A stretch of 64,000 nucleotides of DNA from Moraxella atlantae NBRC 14588. Lineage in GTDB: Bacteria; Pseudomonadota; Gammaproteobacteria; Pseudomonadales; Moraxellaceae. Below are positions 1 through 9,219 of the stretch, piece after piece. Each line of letters begins with the position of its first letter. Within the stretch, counting starts at the first letter, position 1. Location of the stretch: positions 186,001 to 250,000 of the forward strand of contig NZ_BCUL01000002.1 in NCBI RefSeq assembly GCF_001591265.1, given 5' to 3'. The position numbers and the translations under genes were made by a program. The notes beneath the pieces were generated by a model, which made no database searches, was not told the origin of the DNA, and saw only the letters and a list, made by a program, of their open reading frames with translations.

Positions 1-377
1 AGCTCACGCACGCGCTGGGCATAAGCAGTCAGGTTATACAGCGTGGCAGGGCTTTGCACCAAAATATCGCTCAAATACTCGGCGCCGCCTGCCGTCTCAA
101 GGCGTTTTTGGGTTTCTAGCCAGTCGGCAACCATCATCGCGTCATACGGTTCATTGCCATTGGCAAGCATGCTGATTGCCTCAAAAATTATCTGATGACG
201 CTGAGCATAAAAGTCATCCTTGCTGACAATATCCGAAATACGATCATAGCTTTCTTCTAACGACATCAGCGACGCCAGCAAGGTTTTTTCTAGGTCAATG
301 CTGTGGGGTTGGTGCTGCGCGATATCACGGGTAGCGCTAGCGGCATTGCTGACACTTGGCGTATTTTCCTCTGCCAT
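1..377 (-). CDS. dnaB: Replicative DNA helicase DnaB, N-terminal part (runs off the window)
   Basis: Reading the minus strand from ATG at 377 gives a protein starting MAEENTPSV and continuing HSIDLEKTLLASLMSLEESY, then a stretch with DDFYAQRHQIIFEAI and AYDAMMVADWL-like sequence (here EPYDAMMVADWLE). This is the N-terminal primase-interaction domain of DnaB, the hexameric 5'-3' helicase of the replication fork. Only about 125 residues are present; the RecA-like ATPase domain lies outside. A GAGGT ribosome-binding site sits 7 bases before the ATG. The gene follows rplI on the same strand, the classic rpsF-rpsR-rplI-dnaB order, but a terminator separates them here, so dnaB probably has its own promoter as well. 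Confidence 0.93.
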   Translation of the reverse strand, partial: MAEENTPSVSNAASATRDIAQHQPHSIDLEKTLLASLMSLEESYDRISDIVSKDDFYAQRHQIIFEAISMLANGNEPYDAMMVADWLETQKRLETAGGAEYLSDILVQSPATLYNLTAYAQRVRE

Positions 378-793
378 GCTATTACCTCGCTGTTATGGGT
401 GGATTGATTAAACCGTATATTGGGCATTTTTGGCTGAATTAAACAAAACTCGCTAAAAAGCTTCGGTTCAATGTGTTGACGCGCTAACGCATTGTATAAA
501 AAGACAAAATTTTTTGATATCCTAGATCTACAACTAGATATACAAATGGGTGATGCCCACTATACCCAAATTTTTTGCCAAAGGACAATTTAAAAATCTG
601 CATACACGCACGCCTTTGATCTCTTGACAAGCCAAAAAATTAAGCATTTCAGTGGTTTAATATTTTTATTTTTTACTGATATAGTGTATTAAAAAAATAA
701 ACAATAAATAAAATTTTGGGATAAAAAAAAGACGGTATCAACCGTCTTTTTTGTACTTAGCAAGTTGTGCCAAGCAGTACTATCATTCAAAAA
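378..793. other. rplI-dnaB intergenic region
   Basis: About 415 bases without a convincing gene. It holds the rplI terminator (723-752) and, by position, the dnaB promoter; the middle part is strongly AT-rich. I could not fix a promoter with good -35 and -10 boxes. Confidence 0.5.
723..752 (-). terminator. Intrinsic terminator after rplI
   Basis: A hairpin with stem GACGGT/ACCGTC and a 4-base loop is flanked by A-runs and T-runs. On the minus strand it ends in a run of T, as expected for the end of the rpsF-rpsR-rplI transcript. Its symmetry means it could act in both directions. Confidence 0.85.
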
Positions 794-1258
794 TTACAAT
801 TCTGCTACGGCATCTTCTGCCAAGATAGTAACCAAGATCTTAGCGGTAATATCGTGGTGAAGCTGAATATCAACGTTGTATTCACCCACTTGACGCAACG
901 CGCCTTCAGGCAATTTAACTTCCGCACGATCCACAGGCAAGCCTGATTTGGTCAAGGCATCGGCGATATCACGCGTACCAATTGAACCAAACAGTTTGCC
1001 TTCATCGCCAGATTTGGCACGGATGATGACGTTCACGTCTTGCAACGCTTCGGCACGGCTGTTAGCGTGTGCCAATTCTTCGGCTTCAACGCGCTCAAGC
1101 TCGGCACGGCGTGCTTCAAATTTTTCAAGGTTTGCTGCGGTTGCAGGCAACGCTTTACCTTGTGGTACAAGGTAGTTACGTCCGTAACCAGCTTTAACGT
1201 TCACCGTATCACCCAACTTACCTAAGTTTGCGATACGTTGCAATAAGATAACTTGCAT
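794..1258 (-). CDS. rplI: 50S ribosomal protein L9
   Basis: L9 binds 23S rRNA at the base of the L1 stalk and helps maintain reading frame. The protein begins [17 protein letters not shown] and contains [13 protein letters not shown], the conserved L9 N-terminal domain, followed by a long central helix rich in E, A and R and a C-terminal domain with [15 protein letters not shown]. Length about 154 aa against about 149 in relatives. The ATG at 1258 is preferred over an upstream in-frame TTG at 1261 because AAGGAG lies at the right distance. It is the last gene before a terminator in the ribosomal cluster, 24 bases after rpsR. Confidence 0.96.
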   Translation of the reverse strand: MQVILLQRIANLGKLGDTVNVKAGYGRNYLVPQGKALPATAANLEKFEARRAELERVEAEELAHANSRAEALQDVNVIIRAKSGDEGKLFGSIGTRDIADALTKSGLPVDRAEVKLPEGALRQVGEYNVDIQLHHDITAKILVTILAEDAVAEL

Positions 1259-1281
1259 CAAAAACTCCTTAGAGGGTCGGG

Positions 1282-1509
1282 TTATTGTTGGCTATCGGTG
1301 TAAGGGATCAACGCCAGGTAACGCGCTTGTTTGATCGCGGTAGCTAGCTGACGTTGGTATTTGTTTGAGGTACCTGTAATACGGCTAGGTACGATTTTAC
1401 CACTTTCACCAACGTACTGTTTAAGCGTATCGATATCTTTGTAGTCGATATGCTTCACGCCTTCAGCGGTGAAACGGCAAAATTTACGACGACGATAAAA
1501 ACGTGCCAT
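1282..1509 (-). CDS. rpsR: 30S ribosomal protein S18
   Basis: S18 pairs with S6 on the platform of the small subunit. The 75-aa product starts [19 protein letters not shown] and contains the family block [20 protein letters not shown] followed by RYLALIPYT, which is full length for S18. AAGGAG precedes the ATG. It sits 22 bases after rpsF, matching the S6/S18 co-expression that is normal for this operon. Confidence 0.97.
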   Translation of the reverse strand: MARFYRRRKFCRFTAEGVKHIDYKDIDTLKQYVGESGKIVPSRITGTSNKYQRQLATAIKQARYLALIPYTDSQQ

Positions 1510-1531
1510 GTGAGTTACTCCTTAATCTGAC

Positions 1532-1978
1532 TTATTCTTGCGCGTTGTCCGCGTCGCTGTCATTGTCTTGACGGTTGTCATCACGACGTGGGCGTGAGTC
1601 GCGGTTGTCATCGTCTTGACCATCTTCGCGGCGGTTATTGCGGCGTGCGCGTTTTTCTTCTGCGTTCTTGTTTAGCGGTGACTCTTCGGTGATGGCTTCA
1701 TCACGGCGGATCACTAAGCTGCGGATAATCGCGTCATTGTAGCGGAATAGCTCTTCAAGCTCAGCAAGCGTATCGCCATTACATTCGATGTTCAATAGCA
1801 CATAGTGCGCTTTGTACACCTTGTTGATGGGGTAGGCAAGCTGACGGCGTCCCCAGTCTTCAAAGCGGTGGATTGCGCCGCCTTGTTCTTTGATTAAGTT
1901 CATGTAACGCTCGACCATGTCGGCGGTTTGATCGCTTTGGTCGGGGTGCACCAATAGCACCAATTCATAATGTCGCAT
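1532..1978 (-). CDS. rpsF: 30S ribosomal protein S6
   Basis: S6 is the S18 partner on the small-subunit platform. The first about 100 residues are standard S6 ([53 protein letters not shown]). The last about 45 residues form a low-complexity tail of R, D, N and E; E. coli S6 also has a variable acidic tail added by RimK, but this one mixes basic RR/RRNNRR pieces with DDD/DNDSD pieces. AAGGAG lies upstream. It is the first gene of the minus-strand operon; a promoter at 2103-2131 and a leader hairpin at 2002-2024 lie ahead of it. Confidence 0.95.
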   Translation of the reverse strand: MRHYELVLLVHPDQSDQTADMVERYMNLIKEQGGAIHRFEDWGRRQLAYPINKVYKAHYVLLNIECNGDTLAELEELFRYNDAIIRSLVIRRDEAITEESPLNKNAEEKRARRNNRREDGQDDDNRDSRPRRDDNRQDNDSDADNAQE

Positions 1979-2001
1979 GACAACTCCTTACGGATTAAAC
2001 A

Positions 2002-2024
2002 GCCACTGACCCCATGTCAGCAGC
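2002..2024 (-). promoter_or_regulatory. Hairpin in the rpsF 5' leader, possible S6-S18 autoregulatory site
   Basis: On the minus strand GCTGCTGAC and GTCAGTGGC pair as a 9-bp stem (two G-U wobbles) around loop ATGGG, about 12 bases ahead of the AAGGAG of rpsF. Leaders of rpsF in many bacteria bind the S6:S18 complex through a small hairpin; the position fits, but the diagnostic CCG-containing loop is not clearly present, so the role is inference. Confidence 0.3.
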
Positions 2025-2102
2025 AAGGAGATTGCAAGGGCTTATGCGTGCGTTTAAATAACATATGCAATAAAAGACGCTGCCTAAACAATAAGGTGCA
2101 AT

Positions 2103-2131
2103 ATTTTAGGCAAAAAAAGCACTAAAAGCAA
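2103..2131 (-). promoter_or_regulatory. Candidate sigma-70 promoter of rpsF-rpsR-rplI
   Basis: On the minus strand TTGCTT and TAAAAT are separated by exactly 17 bases. The predicted start of transcription is near 2096, giving a leader of about 118 bases. The promoter lies only about 12 bases inside the edge of the mobile element at 2144-2492. Confidence 0.55.
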
Positions 2132-2143
2132 GTGCTTATTGGG

Positions 2144-2492
2144 TTTTATCATTCGTTGCCGTAAACCTGCGACTTCAGGCGGTGGATATAAGGCAATTGT
2201 TAAATGCGATGAGTTTTGCTATACTCATCTCACTATATTCAATGTCTTACATTCCACAGTTAAGTTAAGACTAAATTGCGAGTACGCAGTAACTTAACTG
2301 GTAAGACGTTTCCAAACACACACTTAAGCTAATTCGTGTCTATGACAATCCTAACGGTAGGATTAGCTTAAAATAAGAACCTAAGATGTACGGTGTGTCG
2401 TACGGGCGGTTGCCATTGTCTTAGGTTTGCGGTGGGGCTTCACCGTCTTGCAGAAGGAATCCCCTCACTTTAGGGAGGGGAGGAAGTCAAAA
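2144..2492 (+). mobile_element. 349-bp hairpin-rich IS200/IS605-like non-autonomous element, copy 1
   Basis: This stretch recurs at 38618-38966 with the same length and only two differences (2181 and 2360), while the flanks are unrelated. No reading frame of note is present. It contains a chain of strong inverted repeats: CCTG/CAGG near the left end; GATGAG/CTCATC; AGTTAAGTT/AACTTAACT; TTAAGCTAAT/ATTAGCTTAA enclosing AATCCT/AGGATT; AACCTAAGA/TCTTAGGTT enclosing GTACG/CGTAC; CGGTG/CACCG; and a last CCCCTC/GAGGGG hairpin followed by AGGAAGTCAA. The right end (GAATC, C-rich arm, ACTTTAG, G-rich arm, TCAA) resembles right ends of TnpB-carrying IS200/IS605 elements, where the guide RNA scaffold ends. 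There are no target-site duplications, as expected for that group. Likely moved in trans by an element elsewhere in the genome. Confidence 0.75.
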
Positions 2493-2507
2493 AGCTTGAT
2501 TACTATA

Positions 2508-2540
2508 AAAAAAGCGATAGTGCATGTACCATCGCTTTTT
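2508..2540 (-). terminator. Intrinsic terminator after ilvD
   Basis: AAAAAGCGAT and ATCGCTTTTT form a perfect 10-bp stem around a short loop, 20 bases beyond the ilvD stop codon; on the minus strand it ends in a T-run. Confidence 0.85.
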
Positions 2541-2560
2541 GAAGGTTGTCAACGCTAAAA

Positions 2561-4459
2561 TCAGCGTTTTAACTGACTGACATCACGCACTGCTCCCGTG
2601 TCGGCACTGGTTGTCATCGCTGCGTACGCTTGCAATGCTGCTGACACCACGCGGTCACGCTGCTTGGGCTGCCAAGCGTCGTGTCCACATGCATCCATCG
2701 CCTCGCGGCGTGCTGCCAATTCTGCGTCATCGACCAACAGCTCAATGCGTCGATTGGGGATATCAATAGCGATAGCATCACCTTCATGTACCAGTCCAAT
2801 CGCGCCGCCTTCGGCTGCTTCGGGGCTGACATGCCCGATTGATAGACCTGAGGTACCGCCTGAGAAGCGCCCGTCGGTCAAAAGCGCACATGCCTTGCCC
2901 AAGCCTTTGGATTTTAAATAGCTGGTTGGATAAAGCATCTCTTGCATACCAGGGCCGCCTTTAGGGCCTTCATAGCGGATGACTACTACATCGCCTGCCA
3001 CGATTTGATCCGCTAAAATTGCTGCCACCGCGTCATCTTGACTTTCAAACACGCGCGCGCGTCCTGTAAATGTCAAAATACTGTCATCCACGCCTGCGGT
3101 TTTGACCACACAGCCGCGTTCGGCAAGGTTGCCAAACAGCACGGCTAGACCGCCATCTTGTGAATACGCGTGGGCTTGGCTGCGGATACAGCCTGACTCA
3201 CGATTGACATCAAGGTTTGGCCATTCGTTGTTTTGGCTAAAGGCTTGGGTCGTACGCACCCCACCAGGGGCGGCGATATAACGCGCGCGCGCCTCGGTGT
3301 TGTCAGGGTTCATGATATCCCAATGCGCCAATGACTCAGCAAGGCTTGCGCTATGTACGTTGGGCACGCTGGTGTCAAGCAGCCCTGCGCGGTCAAGCTC
3401 CGCCAAAATTCCCATCACACCGCCTGCACGGTGCACGTCTTCCATGTGGTATTGCTGAGTGGCAGGCGCGACTTTACACAAACACGGTACGTTACGGCTG
3501 AGGCGGTCAATATCCGCCATTTTAAAGTCCACGCCAGCTTCATTCGCTGCGGCTAATAAGTGCAAAATGGTGTTGGTTGAGCCGCCCATCGCGATATCAA
3601 GGCTCATGGCATTTTCAAACGCGGCTTTGGTGGCAATGCTACGTGGCAACACACTGGCATCGTCTTGCTCATAATAGCGTTTGGCAAGCTCAACAATGCG
3701 CCGACCTGCTTGCAAAAACAGCTCCTTGCGCTTGGCATGGGTGGCAAGCAATGAACCATTACCGGGTAAAGACAACCCCAACGCCTCAGTCAAGCAGTTC
3801 ATAGAATTGGCAGTGAACATGCCTGAGCACGAGCCGCACGTTGGGCACGCCGAACGCTCGGTGAGCGCAACCTCTTCATCACTAATACGGTCATCGGCAG
3901 CATCTACCATGGCATCGACCAAGTCTAATTTGCGTACCGCGTGCTTGGTATCGTGCGCCACATCGTCATTGCGGCTATGCGCCAAGCCATCGGTGGTTGC
4001 CAAAATTTTACCTGCTTCCATCGGGCCCCCCGACACAAAAATAGTCGGGATATTGAGACGCATGGCCGCCATCAGCATACCAGGGGTGATCTTATCGCAG
4101 TTTGAAATACACACCAATGCATCGGCACAATGCGCATTGACCATGTATTCTACGCTATCAGCGATCAAATCGCGGCTGGGCAAGCTATACAACATGCCCA
4201 AATGCCCCATGGCAATACCGTCATCAATCGCAATCGTATTAAATTCTTTGGCAACACCGCCTGCCGCTTCAATTTCACGCGCGACCAGCTGCCCTAAATC
4301 TTTTAAATGTACATGCCCTGGCACAAACTGGGTAAATGAATTGGCAATCGCGATAATTGGCTTGTCAAAATCGGCATCGGTCATGCCTGTAGCACGCCAC
4401 AACGCGCGCGCGCCTGCCATGTTGCGCCCTGCGGTTGAGGTTTTGGAGCGATATTGCAT
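2561..4459 (-). CDS. ilvD: Dihydroxy-acid dehydratase
   Basis: IlvD is an iron-sulfur dehydratase that converts 2,3-dihydroxy-isovalerate and 2,3-dihydroxy-3-methylvalerate to the 2-oxo acids in valine and isoleucine synthesis. The 632-aa protein starts [20 protein letters not shown], has the cluster cysteine in [12 protein letters not shown] (Cys121), the second motif [19 protein letters not shown], and ends with the conserved C-terminal segment [20 protein letters not shown]. It is slightly longer than the 616 residues of E. coli IlvD because of a short tail. AAGGAT lies before the ATG. It appears to be a single-gene unit bounded by a terminator; no other ilv genes are adjacent. Confidence 0.97.
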   Translation of the reverse strand: MQYRSKTSTAGRNMAGARALWRATGMTDADFDKPIIAIANSFTQFVPGHVHLKDLGQLVAREIEAAGGVAKEFNTIAIDDGIAMGHLGMLYSLPSRDLIADSVEYMVNAHCADALVCISNCDKITPGMLMAAMRLNIPTIFVSGGPMEAGKILATTDGLAHSRNDDVAHDTKHAVRKLDLVDAMVDAADDRISDEEVALTERSACPTCGSCSGMFTANSMNCLTEALGLSLPGNGSLLATHAKRKELFLQAGRRIVELAKRYYEQDDASVLPRSIATKAAFENAMSLDIAMGGSTNTILHLLAAANEAGVDFKMADIDRLSRNVPCLCKVAPATQQYHMEDVHRAGGVMGILAELDRAGLLDTSVPNVHSASLAESLAHWDIMNPDNTEARARYIAAPGGVRTTQAFSQNNEWPNLDVNRESGCIRSQAHAYSQDGGLAVLFGNLAERGCVVKTAGVDDSILTFTGRARVFESQDDAVAAILADQIVAGDVVVIRYEGPKGGPGMQEMLYPTSYLKSKGLGKACALLTDGRFSGGTSGLSIGHVSPEAAEGGAIGLVHEGDAIAIDIPNRRIELLVDDAELAARREAMDACGHDAWQPKQRDRVVSAALQAYAAMTTSADTGAVRDVSQLKR

Positions 4460-4678
4460 GGTATATCCTTAATCAAACAACAATCAAACAGCGTTTTGGC
4501 TCACGAAAAACAGCACAAACCAACAACGTCACCATAAACACCCATCGTAAAACAACGCCACGCCATGCGCAAGTCGCTGTCGGAATAAATCACTTAGCCA
4601 AACGGAATACAAAACGCAAATTGTAGCCATTAGATCATTGTTTTTGTTTAAAAATGGCATTATATTTGGATAATAACA

Positions 4679-5317
4679 GTGCGTAAAATTTGGAGGACAA
4701 GCGTGACAGTATTGGTTTGGGTGGGTGTGTTATTGATAGCGTGGTTGGTGATCAAGCCTATGCTAAGCCGTTTGTGGTTTAAATTTCATGTCATGGTTGG
4801 TCTAGAGGTTGGCAAACCGCAAATTGACTACCACCACGACCCACGCCACGGTTTGGTACTGACCTATCAGCCAGTCAATGCTAATATTCACGGCAATAGC
4901 ATGCCTGCTGTACAGCTAAGCCGTGATGACATGGCGGCATTATCCCCGACAGCCCAACAGCTGCTTTGGCACATCAATGACAAGCTGCAACGCTACCACG
5001 ACTGGTGTAACACTGCGCCCAACGACCAAGCCACAAGATCGCTAAGCGAGGCGCAATTTGTTCTCAATCGCCTGCTACAAGATACCTTGCCCAACGCCTT
5101 ACAGCGTTATTTGCAACTGGCGCGCTATACCCCCGAGCATCTGCGCGCAACCACCGCCGATAATTTATCAGCCGATGATATGCTGATCAAAATTTTGCAA
5201 CAAACCGAGCACCAGCTTGACACGCTACTAGCTGAACGCCACGCCAATACCGTGGCTCAACTTGCCACAGACTATCGCTATGTACAAGCGCGTACGCCAG
5301 ATATCTTAAAAATTTGA
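4679..5317 (+). CDS. Membrane-anchored protein of unknown function, tandem paralog A
   Basis: I do not recognise a named family. The 212-aa protein has one N-terminal membrane segment (about residues 8-28, VTVLVWVGVLLIAWLVIKPM) and a soluble, mostly helical remainder, so it is probably anchored in the inner membrane by its N-terminus. The start is GTG, with GGAT about 10 bases before it. The C-terminal half, from LLQDTLPNALQRYLQL to TDYRYVQAR, aligns in order with the next gene (ILDVHLPEAIADYQRL to TNRYLQAR), so the two are diverged tandem duplicates. The pair sits between ilvD (divergent) and a catalase-like gene (convergent) and shares one terminator, suggesting co-expression. Confidence 0.75.
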   Translation: MRKIWRTSVTVLVWVGVLLIAWLVIKPMLSRLWFKFHVMVGLEVGKPQIDYHHDPRHGLVLTYQPVNANIHGNSMPAVQLSRDDMAALSPTAQQLLWHINDKLQRYHDWCNTAPNDQATRSLSEAQFVLNRLLQDTLPNALQRYLQLARYTPEHLRATTADNLSADDMLIKILQQTEHQLDTLLAERHANTVAQLATDYRYVQARTPDILKI

Positions 5318-5416
5318 CTGACCATAAGTTTGACTTGCTAGACTGACCAAACAAGCCCATAGCTGACGGTCAAATTAGGCTAGAACATAAAATATAACAA
5401 ACGTAAGGATAAGATT

Positions 5417-6067
5417 ATGAATTATTTTTATTTGGTATTGGTTGGGCTGTTATACAGTTTGCCAGTCGTGGCATTCGGATTTGTAGGTTATCGGGTGTAT
5501 CAGTTGGCGACCCGCGGGCGCGCGCTTGCGTTCAAGGGCATGCCACAGCTGACTCAAGTCACCAGCCGCAACTTGCCCAAAGATTTGACCGACAAACTCA
5601 ATCTGATCAGCCAAAAGGCAGAAAAACTGCTGGACTATCAAGGCAAAAATCCCATCAATAACCAACAAGTCGCCGATGAAAATCAGTTTTTGGTCAAAAA
5701 AATCTTGGATGTGCATCTGCCCGAAGCGATTGCCGACTATCAACGCCTAGACAACGCCCGTGCCGACCAAATGGCGGTGGGTACAACAGGCAAAACCGCG
5801 CATGATTTGCTCAGCGATTATTTAGATACGGTCAATAGTCAGTTTGATGATATGCTAGACGCCATGTATGAGCAAAACGCGCAAAAACTGCTGGTTACCA
5901 ATCGCTATTTACAAGCGCGTTTTAACAATTCTGCCAGCGAACTTGGTCAGCTTGCACCACCTCCCGTTGCCGTACCTGCTAAAATTCCTGCGACGATACC
6001 TGCTGAGCGTGTCGAGCTAACACCGCCTATCGGTGTGCCAGCTAGCCAAACCAAAAACCGCGGCTAA
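5417..6067 (+). CDS. Membrane-anchored protein of unknown function, tandem paralog B
   Basis: A 216-aa protein with an N-terminal membrane segment (about residues 4-27, FYLVLVGLLYSLPVVAFGFV), a helical domain with QFLVKKILDVHLPEAIADYQ and a proline- and alanine-rich C-terminal tail (PPPVAVPAKIPATIPAE). TAAGGA lies 12 bases before the ATG. Helical layout and spacing match the preceding gene, but the proline-rich tail is unique to this copy. The family is unknown to me; an envelope or scaffold role would be guesswork. A strong terminator follows at once. Confidence 0.78.
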   Translation: MNYFYLVLVGLLYSLPVVAFGFVGYRVYQLATRGRALAFKGMPQLTQVTSRNLPKDLTDKLNLISQKAEKLLDYQGKNPINNQQVADENQFLVKKILDVHLPEAIADYQRLDNARADQMAVGTTGKTAHDLLSDYLDTVNSQFDDMLDAMYEQNAQKLLVTNRYLQARFNNSASELGQLAPPPVAVPAKIPATIPAERVELTPPIGVPASQTKNRG

Positions 6068-6079
6068 TTGACTGCCCAT

Positions 6080-6113
6080 AAAAAAGCGACTGAACCAATC
6101 AGTCGCTTTTTTT
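6080..6113. terminator. Bidirectional intrinsic terminator
   Basis: AAAAAAGCGACTGA pairs perfectly with TCAGTCGCTTTTTT. It lies between two convergent genes and can end both the paralog pair (+) and the peroxidase cluster (-). Confidence 0.88.
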
Positions 6114-6143
6114 ATCTTGCTGTGATGGTCGGCAGGTGTCGAA

Positions 6144-7382
6144 TTAGAACAAACCAAACAAGCGTTTGCGCTTATTGTCGTGCGTTTTGTCATCAAACAG
6201 TTCTGCCAAATTACGTGGCTCTTCGCGTTTGACGCCGTTGAGCTTGTGGCGCAGTTTTGACGCGGCTTCATAGGCACGTAGGCGTGAATGCTGCAAGTTA
6301 CCGATGGGACGGTTTTGCTCTGGGCAGCGAAACGGTGTGAACGACAAATTTTCCATGATGTCAAAGTTGCCATCATCAGGGACTTTTTGTTGTGGAATAC
6401 GCAGTTTTGCCACGGTGACAAACGGCGCGTCTTTTTCTTTCCACTCATCAGTGATTTCATTGATGGGTTGATCATCAAGGTTGCGACATAGCTGAATTTG
6501 TACGTCATATTCAAAATCGTGCTTGCGAATTTCATCCAAAATCGACAAGCGAATCGCTTCATCGTGCAAGTCACGGTTGATTTTACGTTCTAAAATCTTA
6601 CGTACAGAGGCTTTGGTGGGTTTGACACGGATTTTTGCCATATAGTCGCCATGACGCACCGCACCCATCGAAAAATAGCTATACAATAGGGCGTTTTGTG
6701 GCTTGATGCTGGTAAAGCCATTAAACGCTTTTAAGGTTTTTAGTGATTGCTTGGTGGGTAGTTTGTGACCACCACGGGTTGCCCACACCGCAGACACGCG
6801 CGCTTTACCAATCAGTTCGCCGTGTTTCATGTATTCGGTGATATTGCGGAAAATTGCTGAGATATACTCGTAGTCTTCAATGCGGTTGCAAAAAAACACA
6901 GGGTGGTTGATTAAATTAAAATCCATGTTCGGGCTGTCTTCTTCGCCTGGCGCAAGTTTTTTACCAGGAATATCAAACACCTTGATGGCAAGGCCCAATG
7001 CCAAACCTAGGTTGCGATCAACATCGACACGTGACAGACCGTTTGAATAGCGAATCACGGCTTCATGCTTGCCGGGCATGGCATACACGCCTTGTGCGTA
7101 TTCTTCGGGTAGGTTAGGCAAAATGGTGAATTCGGCTTTGAGCGCGCAGTAGCCTTTGGCGTGTGCGTCACGCACATGGTAGTCAATGTCATTAATTTTT
7201 GGGCTTTCGCGGACAAAGTCTTCGATACTTGCCACGATACGATCCATGGTTTTTTCATCTTCAGGTGTGAGCATGTCGATGTTGGGATCATATTTGACGT
7301 ATTGCACTTTTTTACCGACAAATGGTAACGGCAGGCGGCGCAACGGCGCAGGTACAGGTAAGTGAGAAGGTTTAGGTAACAT
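6144..7382 (-). CDS. Catalase-like heme protein
   Basis: A 412-aa protein of the catalase superfamily, closest in style to the y4iL-like catalase-related group rather than to true KatA/KatE. Recognisable blocks in catalase order are RDAHAKGYCALKAEF (distal-histidine region), AVIRYSNGLSRVD, LGLAIKVFDIPG, DFNLINHPVFF and YFSMGAVRHGDYMAKI. It lacks the longer N-terminal and C-terminal parts of classical catalases. Such proteins bind heme, and relatives act as peroxidases or on fatty-acid hydroperoxides; true catalase activity cannot be assumed. AAGGAT lies before the ATG. It is the last gene of a three-gene peroxidase cluster, 95 bases after the DyP gene. Confidence 0.82.
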   Translation of the reverse strand: MLPKPSHLPVPAPLRRLPLPFVGKKVQYVKYDPNIDMLTPEDEKTMDRIVASIEDFVRESPKINDIDYHVRDAHAKGYCALKAEFTILPNLPEEYAQGVYAMPGKHEAVIRYSNGLSRVDVDRNLGLALGLAIKVFDIPGKKLAPGEEDSPNMDFNLINHPVFFCNRIEDYEYISAIFRNITEYMKHGELIGKARVSAVWATRGGHKLPTKQSLKTLKAFNGFTSIKPQNALLYSYFSMGAVRHGDYMAKIRVKPTKASVRKILERKINRDLHDEAIRLSILDEIRKHDFEYDVQIQLCRNLDDQPINEITDEWKEKDAPFVTVAKLRIPQQKVPDDGNFDIMENLSFTPFRCPEQNRPIGNLQHSRLRAYEAASKLRHKLNGVKREEPRNLAELFDDKTHDNKRKRLFGLF

Positions 7383-7477
7383 GTGATATCCTTGATATTG
7401 CTAAAAAATGCTGAAAAACAATCTGGTCAAAGGCATGCAAATAACGCTTGTGCATGCCCGATTGTAGCGTGTTTTAC

Positions 7478-9037
7478 TTAAGCTTGGGTGGACAATTCGC
7501 TAATCCATTTAAGTGCTGATAAGCTAGGCACAAACAGATATTCACCGCCTTGGACGGTATTAAATTGGAAAATACCCGTGTGACGTTTACGGATAGGATC
7601 AGCAGGTTCGGTGAAGGTATCGCCTTCATCGTTTTTGTCACCGTTGTGCACGCCAATCAGCGGATCGCGCTCTTCACCAATGTTCATGAAGTTGCCGTCA
7701 TTCACCCATTGACCTTGTAAAAACTCAAGCGTATCCATGGCGTGCGCGTTGATACCAATAAAGAACAAGCCGCGGTCTTTGCCGTCATCCTCAGTGATAT
7801 GGGGCGGTACGATGTCGCCATACGACACACTGCGGCGAATGATACGGTGCAAGCGCACATCCGCTAGGATAAAGTCTTTGGTTTTGCGTGGGTTCATACG
7901 GCGAGCATGCGCGCCAAAGGGGCAGCCTTTGCCATAATCGTCATCACTATAGTCAAAGTCATTGTTGCGGTCTTCATCTGCGCCCAACGCTTTGTCGTCA
8001 TGGTCACGCGCTATGCTGATTGATGCACCCGAGCGCCAACGCCCAAATATTTTTGCTGCCAGTTTGTCGGCTTCTTCGGGGCTGTCGGTTTGCTCAAGGC
8101 AATATTTGTTGAAGTCGGCAACGTGGCTGTGGTATTTACGCAGTACCATAAATGAGCCATTTTTGCCCAAAACTTCTGGTTGGGGCATCGGCGGAATCAC
8201 ACCTGCTTCGCCTTTATAGCCCATGACAAACTCACCTGAGGCAATCGGCAAATCGGTATCGTTGGTTTTTTTGACACCACTGCCTGCAACATTGGGGTTG
8301 CCGATACCATCACGGAAGCCAAACACGTTTTTGACCGCTTCATCCACGCCAAATTCATGCTCAAGTAAAATCTCAATCGCGCCTTGATCAGGCTGATCAC
8401 GATTGACATAATCATCAAGCATCGATTTGAGCTCTTGTAATTTTTTTTGCCAATTTGCTTTGCTATCGGCAATCACTGCCGCGCAAACGTGGATTTGACC
8501 TGTGCCAAATGGTTTTTGCCAGTTTTCAGGCGCGTTTTGACCCACATCATGTAGCTGTTTGGCACGTGCTGCCATGCCTTGTTTAAAGTTTTCGGGGAAG
8601 CTATCAAGTGAGTCTTGTGGTACGCCAAGCTGTTTTAAGCCTTCATAGGTCATGACAATGGTTAAATTAGATGCCATGCGTTCATCAAATTCTTGGCTGC
8701 TGCTGACATGTGGCAATAATTTGGCGATCAGTTCACGACCTTTGGCAGCATGATGCACCTTGATGGCAACCACGGTGCCGTAGTAGGGGATGGGGCGGTC
8801 ACGTAGGATAATCGCTTGGATATCGTCTAATTCCATACCCACAAGGGTGCTTTGCGCCACAGTTTTGGCTTTGCCAAGCTCATTGATGGTGTCGCTTAGT
8901 TTGCTGCGTAGGCTTTCTTTTGCTTCATCAATGCCTTCTTTGATTTTATCAATAACACCGCCGTGCTCTTGGTGGCTAGAAATTGGCTGGTCAGACGCTT
9001 GATGGTTGGCTGAATCGTTATCGTTTTGGGTGCTCAT
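7478..9037 (-). CDS. DyP-type (dye-decolorizing) heme peroxidase
   Basis: A 519-aa DyP-type peroxidase, a heme enzyme that uses hydrogen peroxide to oxidise a wide range of substrates. Hallmarks visible are the GxxDG motif in FGFRDGIGNPN (catalytic Asp), the proximal-histidine region CPFGAHARRMNP and the conserved arginine region RRSVSYGD, then GLFFIGINAHAMDTLEFLQ near the end. No signal peptide is seen; the first about 45 residues are polar and of low complexity, so it is probably cytoplasmic. Length is above the 300-aa encapsulin-type group and fits the longer classes. AAGGAT precedes the ATG. Flanked by a catalase-like gene downstream and a small uncharacterised gene upstream on the same strand. 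Confidence 0.93.
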   Translation of the reverse strand: MSTQNDNDSANHQASDQPISSHQEHGGVIDKIKEGIDEAKESLRSKLSDTINELGKAKTVAQSTLVGMELDDIQAIILRDRPIPYYGTVVAIKVHHAAKGRELIAKLLPHVSSSQEFDERMASNLTIVMTYEGLKQLGVPQDSLDSFPENFKQGMAARAKQLHDVGQNAPENWQKPFGTGQIHVCAAVIADSKANWQKKLQELKSMLDDYVNRDQPDQGAIEILLEHEFGVDEAVKNVFGFRDGIGNPNVAGSGVKKTNDTDLPIASGEFVMGYKGEAGVIPPMPQPEVLGKNGSFMVLRKYHSHVADFNKYCLEQTDSPEEADKLAAKIFGRWRSGASISIARDHDDKALGADEDRNNDFDYSDDDYGKGCPFGAHARRMNPRKTKDFILADVRLHRIIRRSVSYGDIVPPHITEDDGKDRGLFFIGINAHAMDTLEFLQGQWVNDGNFMNIGEERDPLIGVHNGDKNDEGDTFTEPADPIRKRHTGIFQFNTVQGGEYLFVPSLSALKWISELSTQA

Positions 9038-9219
9038 TGAGGCGATCCTTATATTTTATACAAGTTAAAATCTTATCGATTAAGCATAAACGATGGGCGA
9101 GTACAGATGCACCTTGCCCATCGCTTGCAATTTTTATGTAAACCACGTTAAGGTTTTGGCATTATAATAAAATAGATTTTGCCAAATATAAGTGGTTGCA
9201 ATTCTGCTTCACCTATTAT

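Noticed and set aside
2144-2492. Group II intron or attenuator as explanation of the repeated element
   Set aside because: No GTGYG start or domain V is seen, and the same sequence occurs at two unrelated places, which fits a mobile element better than gene-specific control.
3681-4472. 263-aa plus-strand frame opposite ilvD
   Set aside because: Lies wholly antisense to a well-supported ilvD; open frame follows from codon bias of the real gene.
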